A stretch of DNA of 64,000 nt, taken from Tangfeifania diversioriginum (GTDB lineage: Bacteria > Bacteroidota > Bacteroidia > Bacteroidales > Prolixibacteraceae). The stretch spans positions 1 to 64,000 of the forward strand of contig NZ_FQZE01000012.1 of the NCBI RefSeq assembly GCF_900141875.1, read 5' to 3'. Below, piece after piece: positions 26,143 to 36,450 of this stretch. Below the pieces are notes generated by a model that was not told the DNA's origin, searched no databases, and saw only the letters and a program-made list of their open reading frames with translations. Numbering within the stretch: the stretch's first letter is position 1; each line of letters begins with the position of its first letter. The position numbers and the translations under genes are program-made.

Positions 26143-26180
26143 AACAAGAGAAGAGCCAATTGCCCTTCTTTTGTTTTTTA
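26143..26180 (-). terminator. Imperfect terminator after the 1052-residue cohesin protein
   Basis: On the minus strand, ACAAAAGAAGGGC pairs imperfectly with GGCTCTTCTCTTGT around an AATT loop and is followed by TTTT. It lies just after the stop at 26193, so the downstream genes may need their own promoter or read-through. Confidence 0.55.
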
Positions 26181-26192
26181 AGTGGTTTAATG

Positions 26193-29100
26193 TTATTTAA
26201 TAACGTTAAGCTTAATGGCTCCTACCATAATGTCACTTTCATTTGTCAACCGCAGTTTTGCAACGTACATACCGGGCAGCAAATTACCTCCACAATTTTC
26301 GATGGTGTACTGACCTGCCTTTTGATTTACATCCACAACTGAAGTTACCAACTGACCCAACTGGTTGTAAATACTGATGTTTACTCTTCCATCTTCAGGA
26401 ATGGCATAACTTAAAGTAGTTGACCTGCTGAACGGATTCGGATAATTGCTGAATGACAATTCATCGATGTTCAGCTCTTCGTTCACACCCACCAAACCGT
26501 TCCCGGCTTTGGCAATTAGCAGTGACGCACCTCTTATTGGATTGAAATTGCCGTCGGCAACTTCGTTCAGTGGATTATTAACTAGGCCAATGTCCATTAT
26601 TTGTCCTTCGCTTACCCCTTCGCCCGACTTCAGTTGCAGGGTAACCAACGCTTCGTTTGCGCCTACATATACCGGGTTGAACGAGTTCCAGCCAATGCGC
26701 AGTTCGTTGTCTTTCACCGCCCATATTGCCGGCACTTCGCTTCCGTTTACTTTTACACCCATTACTTGTGCAAAGTCGGATGGTAAATCAAGTATCAGTG
26801 AAACAGCGCCTACTTCCATGGCAAATTCAGAACGCAGTGGCAAATTAAATACCTGGTTTTCTTCTACGTTCATATTGCGGTCAGCACTCAGGCGCACGGA
26901 TGAACCTGCCGATTTCAAGGTCGGGCCAAAACTGCCGTTAAAATCACCGGTAGCCATTGCAAGAATGTTTTGGCTTACATTTGCACCGCTCACAGTAACG
27001 GTCATATTCCTTGGCAAGGTAGAAGGATCACTTGCATTATTGCTTATCGTAAGACCTTCTAACCAAAATGACCACGGATTTCTGTCAAATGATTCCCCCG
27101 TTACAAAATAACTTTGAATTCTTTGAGGATCCACGTGGTTAATATTGTAATCATTGGTCACATCACCTGCGAGGAAATTCACGTATTCGATGGCACCTCC
27201 TGATGCATTCCATGCATTGGCAGCACCGGCATCGGTGGCATTAATATAGCCCACTTTACTGGTATCTGAGGCAACAATTGTATAGTCACCTGCGCAGAGA
27301 TCGGAGAATTCGAAGGCACCGTTTGGTTCTGAAGTAACTGTACTTCCTACGGAATTACCACCAGCATCTAACAAATCTACAACAACATTCGCCATCGGAC
27401 TTTGACCAGCGTTATTGTATATTACGTTACCACTGACAGTTGCTTTTTCAACTGTGAATTTTGGATAACATTCTGTGGTATTTCCGGCATCATCAGTTAC
27501 TGTTATTGTAACAGTGTATGATGTTTCATCAAAATCCATCCATGTTCCGGAAGCCGGACTTTGCACGACGGAACTCACCACCCCGCAATTATCCGATGCT
27601 TCAACATTCGCAGTAAAATCAGGAAGTTGTACGGAACAACCATCGGTAACAATGGCAGATCTGTCAGGCGGGCAGGTTGTAATTACCGGACCTTCGTTAT
27701 CTTCTACAGTTACTTTAAAACTGGCGGAAGTAACGTTATTCGATTCATCAGATGCAGACCATGTTAAAGTTGTAACACCTTTCTCAAATACAACACCTGC
27801 TAAAGTTTCAGACCCGTTTCCTGTAGTTGCGTCAGTTAACTCATATTCAACAGAAGATGCCAAAATATTTGTACAGTTATCTGTTGCAGTAGCAAAATCA
27901 AACTCATTACCAGTAACGGTGTAAGTACATACTCCGTCATCAGTTGATACAATCTGGTCTTCAACCACTTCCAACTTAGGAAATTCTGTATCGCTGACGG
28001 TTACATCAAATGTACATGTCTCTGCATTCAATGCCTCATCAGTTGCCTTCCAGGTAACAGTAGTAACTCCTTTTTGAAATAAAACATTGTCCAATGTCTG
28101 GTAACCGGAACCGGTTGTTGCACCGTTTAATACGTATTCGACAGAAGCAGGTGAAATAGTGGTACAATTGTCATCGACAGCCAAAAAATCAAACTCGCCG
28201 GCTTTTGCGGTGTAGGTACACACGCCGGGATCAGTTGATTTACTTTGATTGCCCACGCAGGTTATTGAAGGCAACTCTGTATCATTTACAGTTACCACAA
28301 ACGAGCATGTTCCAACATTTCCGGTTTCATCCGTTGCCTTCCAGGTAACGGTGGTTTCACCTTTTCCAAATGATACCCCGTCCATTGTTTCAGAACCAGT
28401 GCCTGTTGTTGCACCTGATAATTCGTATTCAACATCAGCATTTAAAATATCCGTACAATTATCATCAACGGTCAAAAAGTCAAACTCATTACCAACAACT
28501 GTGTATGAACATGCCCCGGCATCTGTTGCTTTGGTTTGTACTCCAACGCATGTTAAAACAGGTAACTCCGCATCTGCCACAGTTACTGTAAAACTACAGG
28601 TAGATTTGTTTCCCTGTGAATCTCTAACCTCAAACGTATTTACAGTTTCTCCTACAGAAAAAAAGGAACCACTGGGTAATCCTGCCGTTTGTGTGGTAAC
28701 CGGGTTTGGACAGTTATCTGTACCTATCGGAGTAGCATACGTTACAACTGCTCCGCATTCGCCGGCATTATTATTAACAGTTATATCGCCCGGACAAATT
28801 ATCTCCGGCATTTCATCGGTAATAATGGTTGCTGAAAAATCATAGAATGAACTTTCGTAAACCGGTGCTCCTCCTTCGCCTGCAAATTCGCAATTTCCCG
28901 GCACATCATCGGCCCATGTAAGTTCGAAAGGCGTGCCAGCCAGAGAAGGTTCAACCACAAAATGCAAGGTAAACAGTGCCTCCCCATCGGGTATGGAAAT
29001 CGGATCACCATGATATCCCAGTGTAAATTCCCCGGCTACTGCAGCATTTGTATTATTTACCGTTAAATACGTGGTATTTAATGTAACTCCGGCATAAATC

Positions 29101-29351
29101 AAATCTGCATTGTTGTAATTTAACTTTAAGGAGATGGCTCCGACATCGGTAAAATTACTGACCGTTATTGGCACATCGTAGGTACCACAGCCGGTTACAA
29201 CCGGTCCTTCAATGGTGGCCTCTACCGTGTTTTCTGTAATTAAAGTATTTGAATCGAACAATTCAGAACCGGTAAATTTAGCAAGCAATGAAGGCGGACC
29301 TGCGCCAAAGAGTAACACGAATACTATTAAGTTTAGTAAACGCTTTTTCAT
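26193..29351 (-). CDS. T9SS-secreted cohesin/HYR/dockerin-like multidomain protein
   Basis: A 1052-residue surface protein. Domains in order: signal peptide; cohesin-like (about 42-175; VTGCGTYDVPITVSNFTDVG, NCEFAGEGGAPVY); five to six HYR-type repeats (about 178-640; ICPGDITVNNNAGECGAVVT and repeated GVTTVTWKATDE variants); an SdrD/carboxypeptidase-regulatory-like domain (about 645-700; SGNVIYNNAGQSPMANVVV); a dockerin-like pair of loops, DTSKVGYINATD (696-707) and DVTNDYNINHVD (730-741); a second cohesin-like domain (about 825-960); and a T9SS type A sorting domain (NYPNPFSRSTTLSY). The 3' third is nearly identical to that of the next upstream gene. No enzyme domain is present; an adhesive or scaffold role is inferred. 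Confidence 0.85.
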   Translation of the reverse strand: MKKRLLNLIVFVLLFGAGPPSLLAKFTGSELFDSNTLITENTVEATIEGPVVTGCGTYDVPITVSNFTDVGAISLKLNYNNADLIYAGVTLNTTYLTVNNTNAAVAGEFTLGYHGDPISIPDGEALFTLHFVVEPSLAGTPFELTWADDVPGNCEFAGEGGAPVYESSFYDFSATIITDEMPEIICPGDITVNNNAGECGAVVTYATPIGTDNCPNPVTTQTAGLPSGSFFSVGETVNTFEVRDSQGNKSTCSFTVTVADAELPVLTCVGVQTKATDAGACSYTVVGNEFDFLTVDDNCTDILNADVEYELSGATTGTGSETMDGVSFGKGETTVTWKATDETGNVGTCSFVVTVNDTELPSITCVGNQSKSTDPGVCTYTAKAGEFDFLAVDDNCTTISPASVEYVLNGATTGSGYQTLDNVLFQKGVTTVTWKATDEALNAETCTFDVTVSDTEFPKLEVVEDQIVSTDDGVCTYTVTGNEFDFATATDNCTNILASSVEYELTDATTGNGSETLAGVVFEKGVTTLTWSASDESNNVTSASFKVTVEDNEGPVITTCPPDRSAIVTDGCSVQLPDFTANVEASDNCGVVSSVVQSPASGTWMDFDETSYTVTITVTDDAGNTTECYPKFTVEKATVSGNVIYNNAGQSPMANVVVDLLDAGGNSVGSTVTSEPNGAFEFSDLCAGDYTIVASDTSKVGYINATDAGAANAWNASGGAIEYVNFLAGDVTNDYNINHVDPQRIQSYFVTGESFDRNPWSFWLEGLTISNNASDPSTLPRNMTVTVSGANVSQNILAMATGDFNGSFGPTLKSAGSSVRLSADRNMNVEENQVFNLPLRSEFAMEVGAVSLILDLPSDFAQVMGVKVNGSEVPAIWAVKDNELRIGWNSFNPVYVGANEALVTLQLKSGEGVSEGQIMDIGLVNNPLNEVADGNFNPIRGASLLIAKAGNGLVGVNEELNIDELSFSNYPNPFSRSTTLSYAIPEDGRVNISIYNQLGQLVTSVVDVNQKAGQYTIENCGGNLLPGMYVAKLRLTNESDIMVGAIKLNVIK

Positions 29352-29377
29352 AGTATTATATTTTATATGATTAAAAG

Positions 29378-29414
29378 GAATAAAGAAGACGGGAAAATCC
29401 CATCTCCTTTATTC
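29378..29414 (-). terminator. Hairpin between the two largest cohesin genes
   Basis: GAATAAAG (29378-29385) pairs with CTTTATTC (29407-29414), with an inner GGGA/TCCC pairing. It lies in the 75-base gap, so it may terminate or attenuate transcription from the 2068-residue gene into the next one. No strong T-run follows. Confidence 0.45.
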
Positions 29415-29426
29415 TTTGAATGTTAT

Positions 29427-32400
29427 TTACTTAACAACATTCAGTTTTATAGTGCTTACCATGCTCTCGGTACCATTGGTCAGCATTAATTTGGAAATGT
29501 ACATTCCGGGTTGCAGTTCATCTCCGCAGTTGTTAATTGTATAGCGGCCTGTCCGCTGATTTTCGTCAACAATTGTTGTTACCAACTGCCCCAATGCGTT
29601 GTACACACTGATGTTTACTTTTCCGTCAACCGGTATGGTGTACATTAACGTCGTCGATTCGCTGAACGGATTCGGATAGTTACTGAAAGTCATCTTGTCA
29701 ATATCCAGGTCCTCATTAATATCAGTTAATCCGTTGCCTACACGGGCTACTTTCAACGCTGCATTTTCAATCGGTTCAAAGTTTCCGTCCGCCAGTTCAT
29801 TCAGCGGGTTGTAAACCAGGCCGATATCCATCAACTGTCCTTCTGTAAAGTTTGCAGAAGTTTGCAGTTTCAGCACTACAAATGCATCGTTTTCCCCCAC
29901 GTAAACCGGGTTCAGCGAGTTCCAGCCAATGCGCAATTCATTGTCCTTCATTGCCCAGGTTACCGGCACTTCGCTTCCTGCTATTTGTACACCGGTTACC
30001 TGCACCACATCTTCAGGCATATCCAGTATCATGGACACAGCACCAACTTCCATAGCAAATTCAGAACGCAGCGGTAAATTAAATACCTGGTTTTCTTCAA
30101 CGTTCATATTCCGGTCGGCACTCAGGCGCACAGATGAACCTGCCGATTTCAAAGTCGGTCCAAAACTTCCGTTGAAATCACCAGTGGCCTGTGCATACAG
30201 GTCATGTGTGACATCGCCGCCTGATATAACAACTTCTATTGCAGCAGGATGTGGTGGAATTGCATTAGAGGAGAAGGGATTATAGTTACTGTGAATTACA
30301 GAACCAGCACTCCAATATTCCCAGGGTTTAGTAAATGAACCTCCAAAAACAAAGTAATTCTGAATTGCCTGAGCATCCGTACTGTTTATCAGTAAATTAT
30401 CATTGACATCTCCTGCAAGGAACTGAACGTATTCAATATCTCCGCCGGCAGTTCCCCATGCATTGGCTGCACCGGCATCGGTAGCGTTAATGTAACCTAC
30501 CTTACTGGTATCTGAGGCAACAACTGTATAGTCACCTGCGCAGAGACCGGTGAATTCAAAGTTACCCGGATTGGTTTCTGATGTTACAACATCATCTCCC
30601 ACCTGATCATCGTTAGAATCAAACAATTTCAGCACAACGTTGGCCATCGGTGTTTGTGCGGTGTTGTTGTACATTACTGTTCCGCTGAGGGTATTTCTGA
30701 TTACTGTTACTTTTTGGGTACATGTTACAGAATTATTGCATTCATCTACCGCAGTCCAGGTGATGAAATTTTCCCCCTCTGTCAAATTGCCAGTAATGTC
30801 ATTGGATATCTGAATATCAACAGCATCACTGCAGTTATCTGTAGCAGTAGCTACGCCAATGCCTGAACCTATTGCGGGATCGTATTCGCAACCATCATTC
30901 ATTTTTACGGCAATGGGTGGTGGACAGGCAATTGAAGGTGGAGTGTTATCCTCAATATTTATTGTTTGGTCCACTGTTACTGAATTGTTTGAAGCATCGG
31001 TTACAGTATAAGTACGTGTTACAACAACCGGGCAGGTTCCTGCTGAAGCATCACTGTAACTTACTGTCATGTTTTCATCCAGTGTGCAGTCATCAATTAT
31101 AACACCCATAGCTTCCAATTCCGCTACCGTAGTTTTAGCCACGGGCACATCAGCATCTGTACAACCTTCTTCGGTTAATACATCTAAAGCCTCTGTTATA
31201 GTTGGAGCTGTTACGTCTGCATCGGTACCCACTACTACTACCTTCTCTTTTGAACATCCGTTATCAGCGGTAACTAATAAATTATAAGTTCCGGCAGCAA
31301 GCCCGGATATATCTTCATCCGGCGAAGTAAACCCATCAGGCCCCGTCCAACTATATGTATAGGGCGAAACGCCATTTGTAACGGTAACATCAATAGCTCC
31401 GTCATCCGCACCACCAGGACAGCTTACATTTGTTACCACAGCATCTATGGAAATGGCACATGCAACACAAGCAGTAGCCGGTTCAAATCCAGGACCGGAT
31501 GCAACTGAATTGGTTCCATCAACCAGCCATGGCACTACTGTAACATCACCAAGGCTTTTTTCTGTAACGTCGGCCGCAAACCAGTTACAGGTTGCATTAA
31601 CTGTTGCTCCGCTAACAGCATTTAAAATTCCCGGTGATAAACTGGTAAAACTGTTGTTATTAACACTGACAGTTGCAGCACCAGTATTGTCTTCTACTTT
31701 TACTCCCACACCGGGTATATCAGTGTAAGTTGATACAAGATTGTAAATGAGGTTGTTTTGAACCAGTGCACCCGGTGTATTGCCTTCGAGGCCTACACCA
31801 TGTACCCAGTATCCGGAAAGATCATGGATTGTATTGTATTCTACTACCCCATCAGTTACTTTGCCGGTACTATTTGCACCAACATTTAAAATAATACCGT
31901 TAGCACCTCTTCCTCCTGAAGCATAATCCAATGCATTATTTGAATTTACCTGCGAAATGGTGTTGTAACCAATATACAAGTTGGTAATATCAGTTGTAGC
32001 AGTTGAAAAACCAACAGCAATACCACTACCACTATGGGTATTACCGGCATTGTTAATATTGGAAATACAGTTATGCTGAATTTTTACATCATCAGTATTT
32101 GCTGAACCCATACTAATTGCTACTGCATGCACATTACCGGGAGTGCCGGAGGTACCCACATCGTTTACATTATTGTATTGCAACAGCAGATTATTGTTTC
32201 CTGTTGAATTAACAGCATAATTACCTGTTGGATTGGTAATTTCGAAACCATCGATGGTTACACCATCTGAAGCCACTGATACGGCAGCTCCACCTGTTCC
32301 TGCAATGGTACTCTCAGCACCACGTGTATCGCAGGCAACGCCAGCATTAGCACCTAATAATGTTACGTCTTTATCCACTGTTATATTCTCCGAATATGTG

Positions 32401-35400
32401 CCCTCTTTTACATGAATAACGTCATTTACTGATGCTGCATCAATACCATATTGAATTTTAGCTCCACTCTCTGTATGAGTCACATAAACATTGCCTGCCT
32501 TAATATTAACAAATCCTGATATTGTTTGATCGTCAACGCTATGCCAAATTCTATCTTCAATATCAAACAATTCTGAAAGTACAGCACTAGCCGGATTACC
32601 TTCCGCAAATGTACATTGACTTGCATCAATATTCTGATTCGTATAATCAGCAATATTATATCCAAAGGTTACTGGGGCAGTTGAAGCACCAAAAGTTTCT
32701 GCTCCAAGAATCAAATTACCAGCAACATCATATGCATAGTAGTTTTGGTCATTACCCGAAATATTATTACCCCCGGTCAAAGACACTGCTCCACTCTGAT
32801 ACAACAGTATTCCACAGGCCCCCCAATCCCATTGACTTCCTTCCTCATGAAAGGAATTGCCTGATATTGTGTTTCCTCCTAAGGTAGCAGTTGCACCTCG
32901 ACTCACTTGGATACCGTTTTGCGCAGTAACATCGGTTGTACCTGTACCAGTAATTGTATTATTAGTAATTGTTGCATTAGAACCAGAATTATCAACGACA
33001 ATTGCTCCTTTTTGGTAACCCGAAATTATATTATTATGAATTATCGCCGTTCCTGAGCTTGATAATGCATTTCGACCAATCTGTATTGCGATTCCATTTT
33101 GACATCCACTAAAAGGATTATCACGAATATCCAGAATATTATTATCATGAATATTGGCATATGCACCATCGCTCACAAAAATTCCTCTACCGATAGAACC
33201 GCAACCAGATGGTCCTGGCCCCTCAATAGTAAATCCACTAATTTCTGTACTTATACCAGAACCATGAACATATACAATATTGGATAAAGCATCAGAAGCT
33301 GCAGGCAATGTCGAAGGTGCCTGGATAAAAGTACTATTTTTATCAGCACCTTTTAAAATAACTGATTTATATACATCTACGCTTTCGACATATTCTCCTG
33401 CCGAAACCTCAATTACATCTCCATTATCTGTTTCATCGGCATCAATTGCATCCTGAATTTTACAGTATTCTCTGCCAGTATCCACATTTTTTACAGGGCG
33501 TTCAGGAATTACAACACCTGTAACATCATTAAATGTGCTTGTATAAACCGGGGTGCCGCCAGGGCCTGCTAACTCGCAATAACCCGGACTGCTTTTATCC
33601 CATGTCAAATCCGTTGTGGAGTTTCCGGCGGTTGAAGATAAAATATCAAAATGCAGGGTGAATAAAACATCGTCGTCATTCAGGGTAACAGCATCTCCAA
33701 AGTATGCTAATCTAATTTGCCCTTTATTTTCACCCTCTTGTGTTCCTGTTTCCCCCACTTGTGTTGCCGATTTTATAGCTGTATTTAATGTGACATCGTT
33801 GTACGAAAGCAAGACGTCATCGTAATTTAATCTTAATGAAATGGCACCAACATTGTTAAAATCCTGAACAGTTACCGGAACATCAAGGGTTCCGCAATTT
33901 GAAGATGCTAAAGGACTTTCTATATTAACAGCATAGTTTAAACCGCCAACACATGCGCCACCTTGTGAAATATTATAAGGTATAAACGTTATACTCGCAT
34001 CCATTTTAGATGAAATAACCGATTCATCTGTTGTTCCAAACCAGTTACATGTAGCTGTAATTGGATTCGAGTCACTAAAAATAAAGCCGGGATATGATCC
34101 TGTAAAATTGTTTTCAGTAATGGTATAGGCTCCAGCCCCACGAACTCGCAGAGCGTAAGCATAGCGAGTTGTTGTTCCACTAAAAGTATTCCCTGTGATT
34201 ACATTTGTTCCAACAAGATCCAAAGTTACCATTGTATTTCCCTGTTCAGTTGGAGATATTGTATTTCCGTTATCATCAGTAATACTCATTCCCCCGGCAA
34301 TACCGGAAATAATATTATTAGTAAATGTAAAATTCTGAGTATTTGTTGTACCTGAACCTCCACCAAATGTTACCAACTGTCTAGGAACATTAGGCAAGCT
34401 AAATTGTGCACCAAAACCAACACCTGCCGGGTTAGCACCGGTAAATGTTTGTCCTGTAATTTCATTATTGGTAATGGTTATATTGTTATTGGCTGCATTG
34501 TATTCGCCTAACAAAGCTGCATCGCCTCGTGCTTCAATAATATTCCCCTCAATTGTAATATTATCCTGTGCTCCCTGAAAATAGATTGCTGCTTTTTCCA
34601 ATCCGGCTGGGCCGTCAATACCTTTTATGGTAAATCCTTGTCCAACAGCCCCAATAGATATTCCATTGCCTCCGGGTTTTAGAAGTATTGTTCCTAATTC
34701 AGACCCAGAGTTGTCTCCATCAATAATTGTTGATGAAGCTCCATTTTCAGAAATCAAACTAATGTTATCGCTAATAGTAACATTCTCGTTGTATGTGCCA
34801 TCAGCTACCTTAGCAACACTTCCAGCTCCGGCCTTATCAATAGCACCCTGAATGGTTGAAAAAATTGCTCTGTCATACCATTGACCTGTTATCAATTCGG
34901 CATAAGCACCTCCGTCAAAAGTATTCGCGGAAAGCATTGCATCAAAATCTGCTGTAACACCAGTCGCTGCTGAAATGTACCTGCTTCCGTTAGAAAAATC
35001 ATTTCCAGTTATCGGAACAGCAAGTACGGCTCCACCACCTAATCCAATGCCTCCATTATCAAAAGCGTTGTTGGTAATGCTTAAGCCATCTACATTCTCT
35101 GTGCTTCCAACCCCATTGTTTACAAAAAGGTTACCAGTTATTGTTGCGCCGTCTACCCACGCGAAAGTACTGCTACCAGCTAATGAAATGCCAGTAACCC
35201 AGTTTTTAATGATATTGTTTTCTATTGTTACATTATCCCTTGCATTGGTATTGGCCACCAAAATTCCTCTCATTGTTAGATTTGTAGTCTGAGCTACATT
35301 GGCTCCATCGATAACGAGTCCTTTGATTATTACATCATCTGCTTCAACACGGGCAACTCCTTCAATAATTGCCTCAGCAGCACGGCCGGCATCATTTCCA

Positions 35401-35633
35401 TTTAATGCCTCATTCGGCCCTTGTAATGTTAGTCCAGTCTTGTCTAAAATGAAACTTTCATTGTAGGTTCCCGCTGCAACATTTATTATGTCGTTAGCAC
35501 TGGCTGCAGTGATAGCATCCTGAATCGTAGGTTGATCTGTGGGCACATTAATCGTTGCCTGTGCCCATGTAGTTTGCATTCCCGTAAATAGGAATATTAG
35601 AACTACGGAAAAGCTTAGTAATAATTTTTTCAT
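29427..35633 (-). CDS. T9SS-secreted beta-helix/cohesin/dockerin-like giant protein
   Basis: A 2068-residue exported protein, the first gene of the cluster. After the signal peptide (ending TTWAQA) come a right-handed parallel beta-helix (about 25-540; PTIQDAITAASANDIINVAA, many NNI/ITNN turns), a cohesin-like domain (about 570-700; SSNCGTLDVPVTVQDFNNVG), two more beta-helix blocks (about 705-1340), a SprB-like repeat (SWTGPDGFTSPDEDISGLAA), HYR-like domains, an SdrD-like domain (SGTVMYNNTAQTPMANVVL), a dockerin-like pair (DTSKVGYINATD at 1708-1719, DVNDNLLINSTD at 1742-1753), a second cohesin-like domain, and a type A sorting domain. The second loop keeps all dockerin calcium positions. The beta-helix might bind or cleave polysaccharide, but no catalytic residues could be assigned. 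Confidence 0.85.
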   Translation of the reverse strand: MKKLLLSFSVVLIFLFTGMQTTWAQATINVPTDQPTIQDAITAASANDIINVAAGTYNESFILDKTGLTLQGPNEALNGNDAGRAAEAIIEGVARVEADDVIIKGLVIDGANVAQTTNLTMRGILVANTNARDNVTIENNIIKNWVTGISLAGSSTFAWVDGATITGNLFVNNGVGSTENVDGLSITNNAFDNGGIGLGGGAVLAVPITGNDFSNGSRYISAATGVTADFDAMLSANTFDGGAYAELITGQWYDRAIFSTIQGAIDKAGAGSVAKVADGTYNENVTISDNISLISENGASSTIIDGDNSGSELGTILLKPGGNGISIGAVGQGFTIKGIDGPAGLEKAAIYFQGAQDNITIEGNIIEARGDAALLGEYNAANNNITITNNEITGQTFTGANPAGVGFGAQFSLPNVPRQLVTFGGGSGTTNTQNFTFTNNIISGIAGGMSITDDNGNTISPTEQGNTMVTLDLVGTNVITGNTFSGTTTRYAYALRVRGAGAYTITENNFTGSYPGFIFSDSNPITATCNWFGTTDESVISSKMDASITFIPYNISQGGACVGGLNYAVNIESPLASSNCGTLDVPVTVQDFNNVGAISLRLNYDDVLLSYNDVTLNTAIKSATQVGETGTQEGENKGQIRLAYFGDAVTLNDDDVLFTLHFDILSSTAGNSTTDLTWDKSSPGYCELAGPGGTPVYTSTFNDVTGVVIPERPVKNVDTGREYCKIQDAIDADETDNGDVIEVSAGEYVESVDVYKSVILKGADKNSTFIQAPSTLPAASDALSNIVYVHGSGISTEISGFTIEGPGPSGCGSIGRGIFVSDGAYANIHDNNILDIRDNPFSGCQNGIAIQIGRNALSSSGTAIIHNNIISGYQKGAIVVDNSGSNATITNNTITGTGTTDVTAQNGIQVSRGATATLGGNTISGNSFHEEGSQWDWGACGILLYQSGAVSLTGGNNISGNDQNYYAYDVAGNLILGAETFGASTAPVTFGYNIADYTNQNIDASQCTFAEGNPASAVLSELFDIEDRIWHSVDDQTISGFVNIKAGNVYVTHTESGAKIQYGIDAASVNDVIHVKEGTYSENITVDKDVTLLGANAGVACDTRGAESTIAGTGGAAVSVASDGVTIDGFEITNPTGNYAVNSTGNNNLLLQYNNVNDVGTSGTPGNVHAVAISMGSANTDDVKIQHNCISNINNAGNTHSGSGIAVGFSTATTDITNLYIGYNTISQVNSNNALDYASGGRGANGIILNVGANSTGKVTDGVVEYNTIHDLSGYWVHGVGLEGNTPGALVQNNLIYNLVSTYTDIPGVGVKVEDNTGAATVSVNNNSFTSLSPGILNAVSGATVNATCNWFAADVTEKSLGDVTVVPWLVDGTNSVASGPGFEPATACVACAISIDAVVTNVSCPGGADDGAIDVTVTNGVSPYTYSWTGPDGFTSPDEDISGLAAGTYNLLVTADNGCSKEKVVVVGTDADVTAPTITEALDVLTEEGCTDADVPVAKTTVAELEAMGVIIDDCTLDENMTVSYSDASAGTCPVVVTRTYTVTDASNNSVTVDQTINIEDNTPPSIACPPPIAVKMNDGCEYDPAIGSGIGVATATDNCSDAVDIQISNDITGNLTEGENFITWTAVDECNNSVTCTQKVTVIRNTLSGTVMYNNTAQTPMANVVLKLFDSNDDQVGDDVVTSETNPGNFEFTGLCAGDYTVVASDTSKVGYINATDAGAANAWGTAGGDIEYVQFLAGDVNDNLLINSTDAQAIQNYFVFGGSFTKPWEYWSAGSVIHSNYNPFSSNAIPPHPAAIEVVISGGDVTHDLYAQATGDFNGSFGPTLKSAGSSVRLSADRNMNVEENQVFNLPLRSEFAMEVGAVSMILDMPEDVVQVTGVQIAGSEVPVTWAMKDNELRIGWNSLNPVYVGENDAFVVLKLQTSANFTEGQLMDIGLVYNPLNELADGNFEPIENAALKVARVGNGLTDINEDLDIDKMTFSNYPNPFSESTTLMYTIPVDGKVNISVYNALGQLVTTIVDENQRTGRYTINNCGDELQPGMYISKLMLTNGTESMVSTIKLNVVK

Positions 35634-36450
35634 AATTGAAAATTTTTAGTTTTTAAAATTTGTTTGTTTCGGTTGAATAAATAATACCGGGTGGTATTAG
35701 TCTCCGGGGCTTTTAAAAAAGCCAAAGCTTTCAACCCGGAGCGGGCGGAGAATAGCGGACAGGATTTATGGTCCGTGCGGATTAAAGAGAAAAGTCAGTT
35801 TTTTCATTGTATTGGCATTTTTAGTTTTTAGAAATGAGATTTTTTAATTTTTATTGAAGGTATATATTGAGTGATTTTTTATAAAGGTGATTGATTCCGC
35901 TTGCAGATTATGGCTGAAGGTTTCAATGGAGTAAAGGAAAGCCGGTAAATTTTTCATAAATTCATTTTTTATCACATAACAGTTCCGTTTCAATTCCCCG
36001 GCAAGCCATACAATAGAGTGGCAAGTCGGGAAGTTCGATTCGCTGGCGGCTTTATTTTCCGATAAAGTCTTTAAATGGGTTTGTTACATGTCCGGATTTA
36101 TCTTCCCGTAAAATCCTATTCGAATGTATGGTGAAGTTTTGGCATAGGAAATACGTAATTTCCGCATCGGCATTCTTTACCTACGTGGGATTACGTATTT
36201 TTAACAGGATTAGGCATTCTTCAAATAATGTTGTGTCATTTTGGGAATTTTTGAAAAATTTTGGGACAAAAGATTATTTTCAATTTCCCTGCATCCGGAA
36301 AAATTTAACGCTGTCAGGTCCGGTGACGTTGACAGGTTATGGGCAGCAGACTTACTGCACTGCGTGGTTTATTTCTTTGGTGTCAGGGTGTCGAGCAACT
36401 GTCAAAAATGCACATTTTACCCCCCTGGACGGTTTCATTTTTGTACGTCC
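35634..36450. other. Long non-coding leader of the cohesin cluster
   Basis: About 820 bases without a convincing gene between the cohesin cluster and the repeats. The part nearest the gene is AT-rich and no exact TAnnTTTG box was found on the minus strand. Two TACGTA-containing sites lie at 36147-36203. A frame of 132 codons on the plus strand (36128-36526) runs into repeat DNA and has no protein-like character, so it is not called. Confidence 0.5.
36147..36203. promoter_or_regulatory. Candidate regulator-binding sites upstream of the cohesin cluster
   Basis: GGAAATACGTAATTTCC (36147-36163) is an inverted repeat with GGAAAT/ATTTCC arms, and GGGATTACGTATTTTTAAC (36187-36205) repeats the ATTACGTAT core about 40 bases on. 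They lie some 510 bases before the first cohesin gene and 620 bases after the LuxR-type regulator gene. Operator function is inference from palindromy and position. Confidence 0.35.

Noticed and set aside
29427-35633. Pectate-lyase activity of the beta-helix protein
   Set aside because: The beta-helix repeats are clear, but I could not identify catalytic Lys/Arg/Asp positions of any polysaccharide lyase family, so only the fold is claimed.
21385-35633. A true cellulosome locus
   Set aside because: No cellulase, carbohydrate-binding module or scaffoldin-type cohesin series is present; the dockerin and cohesin modules are fused in the same chains with T9SS sorting domains.
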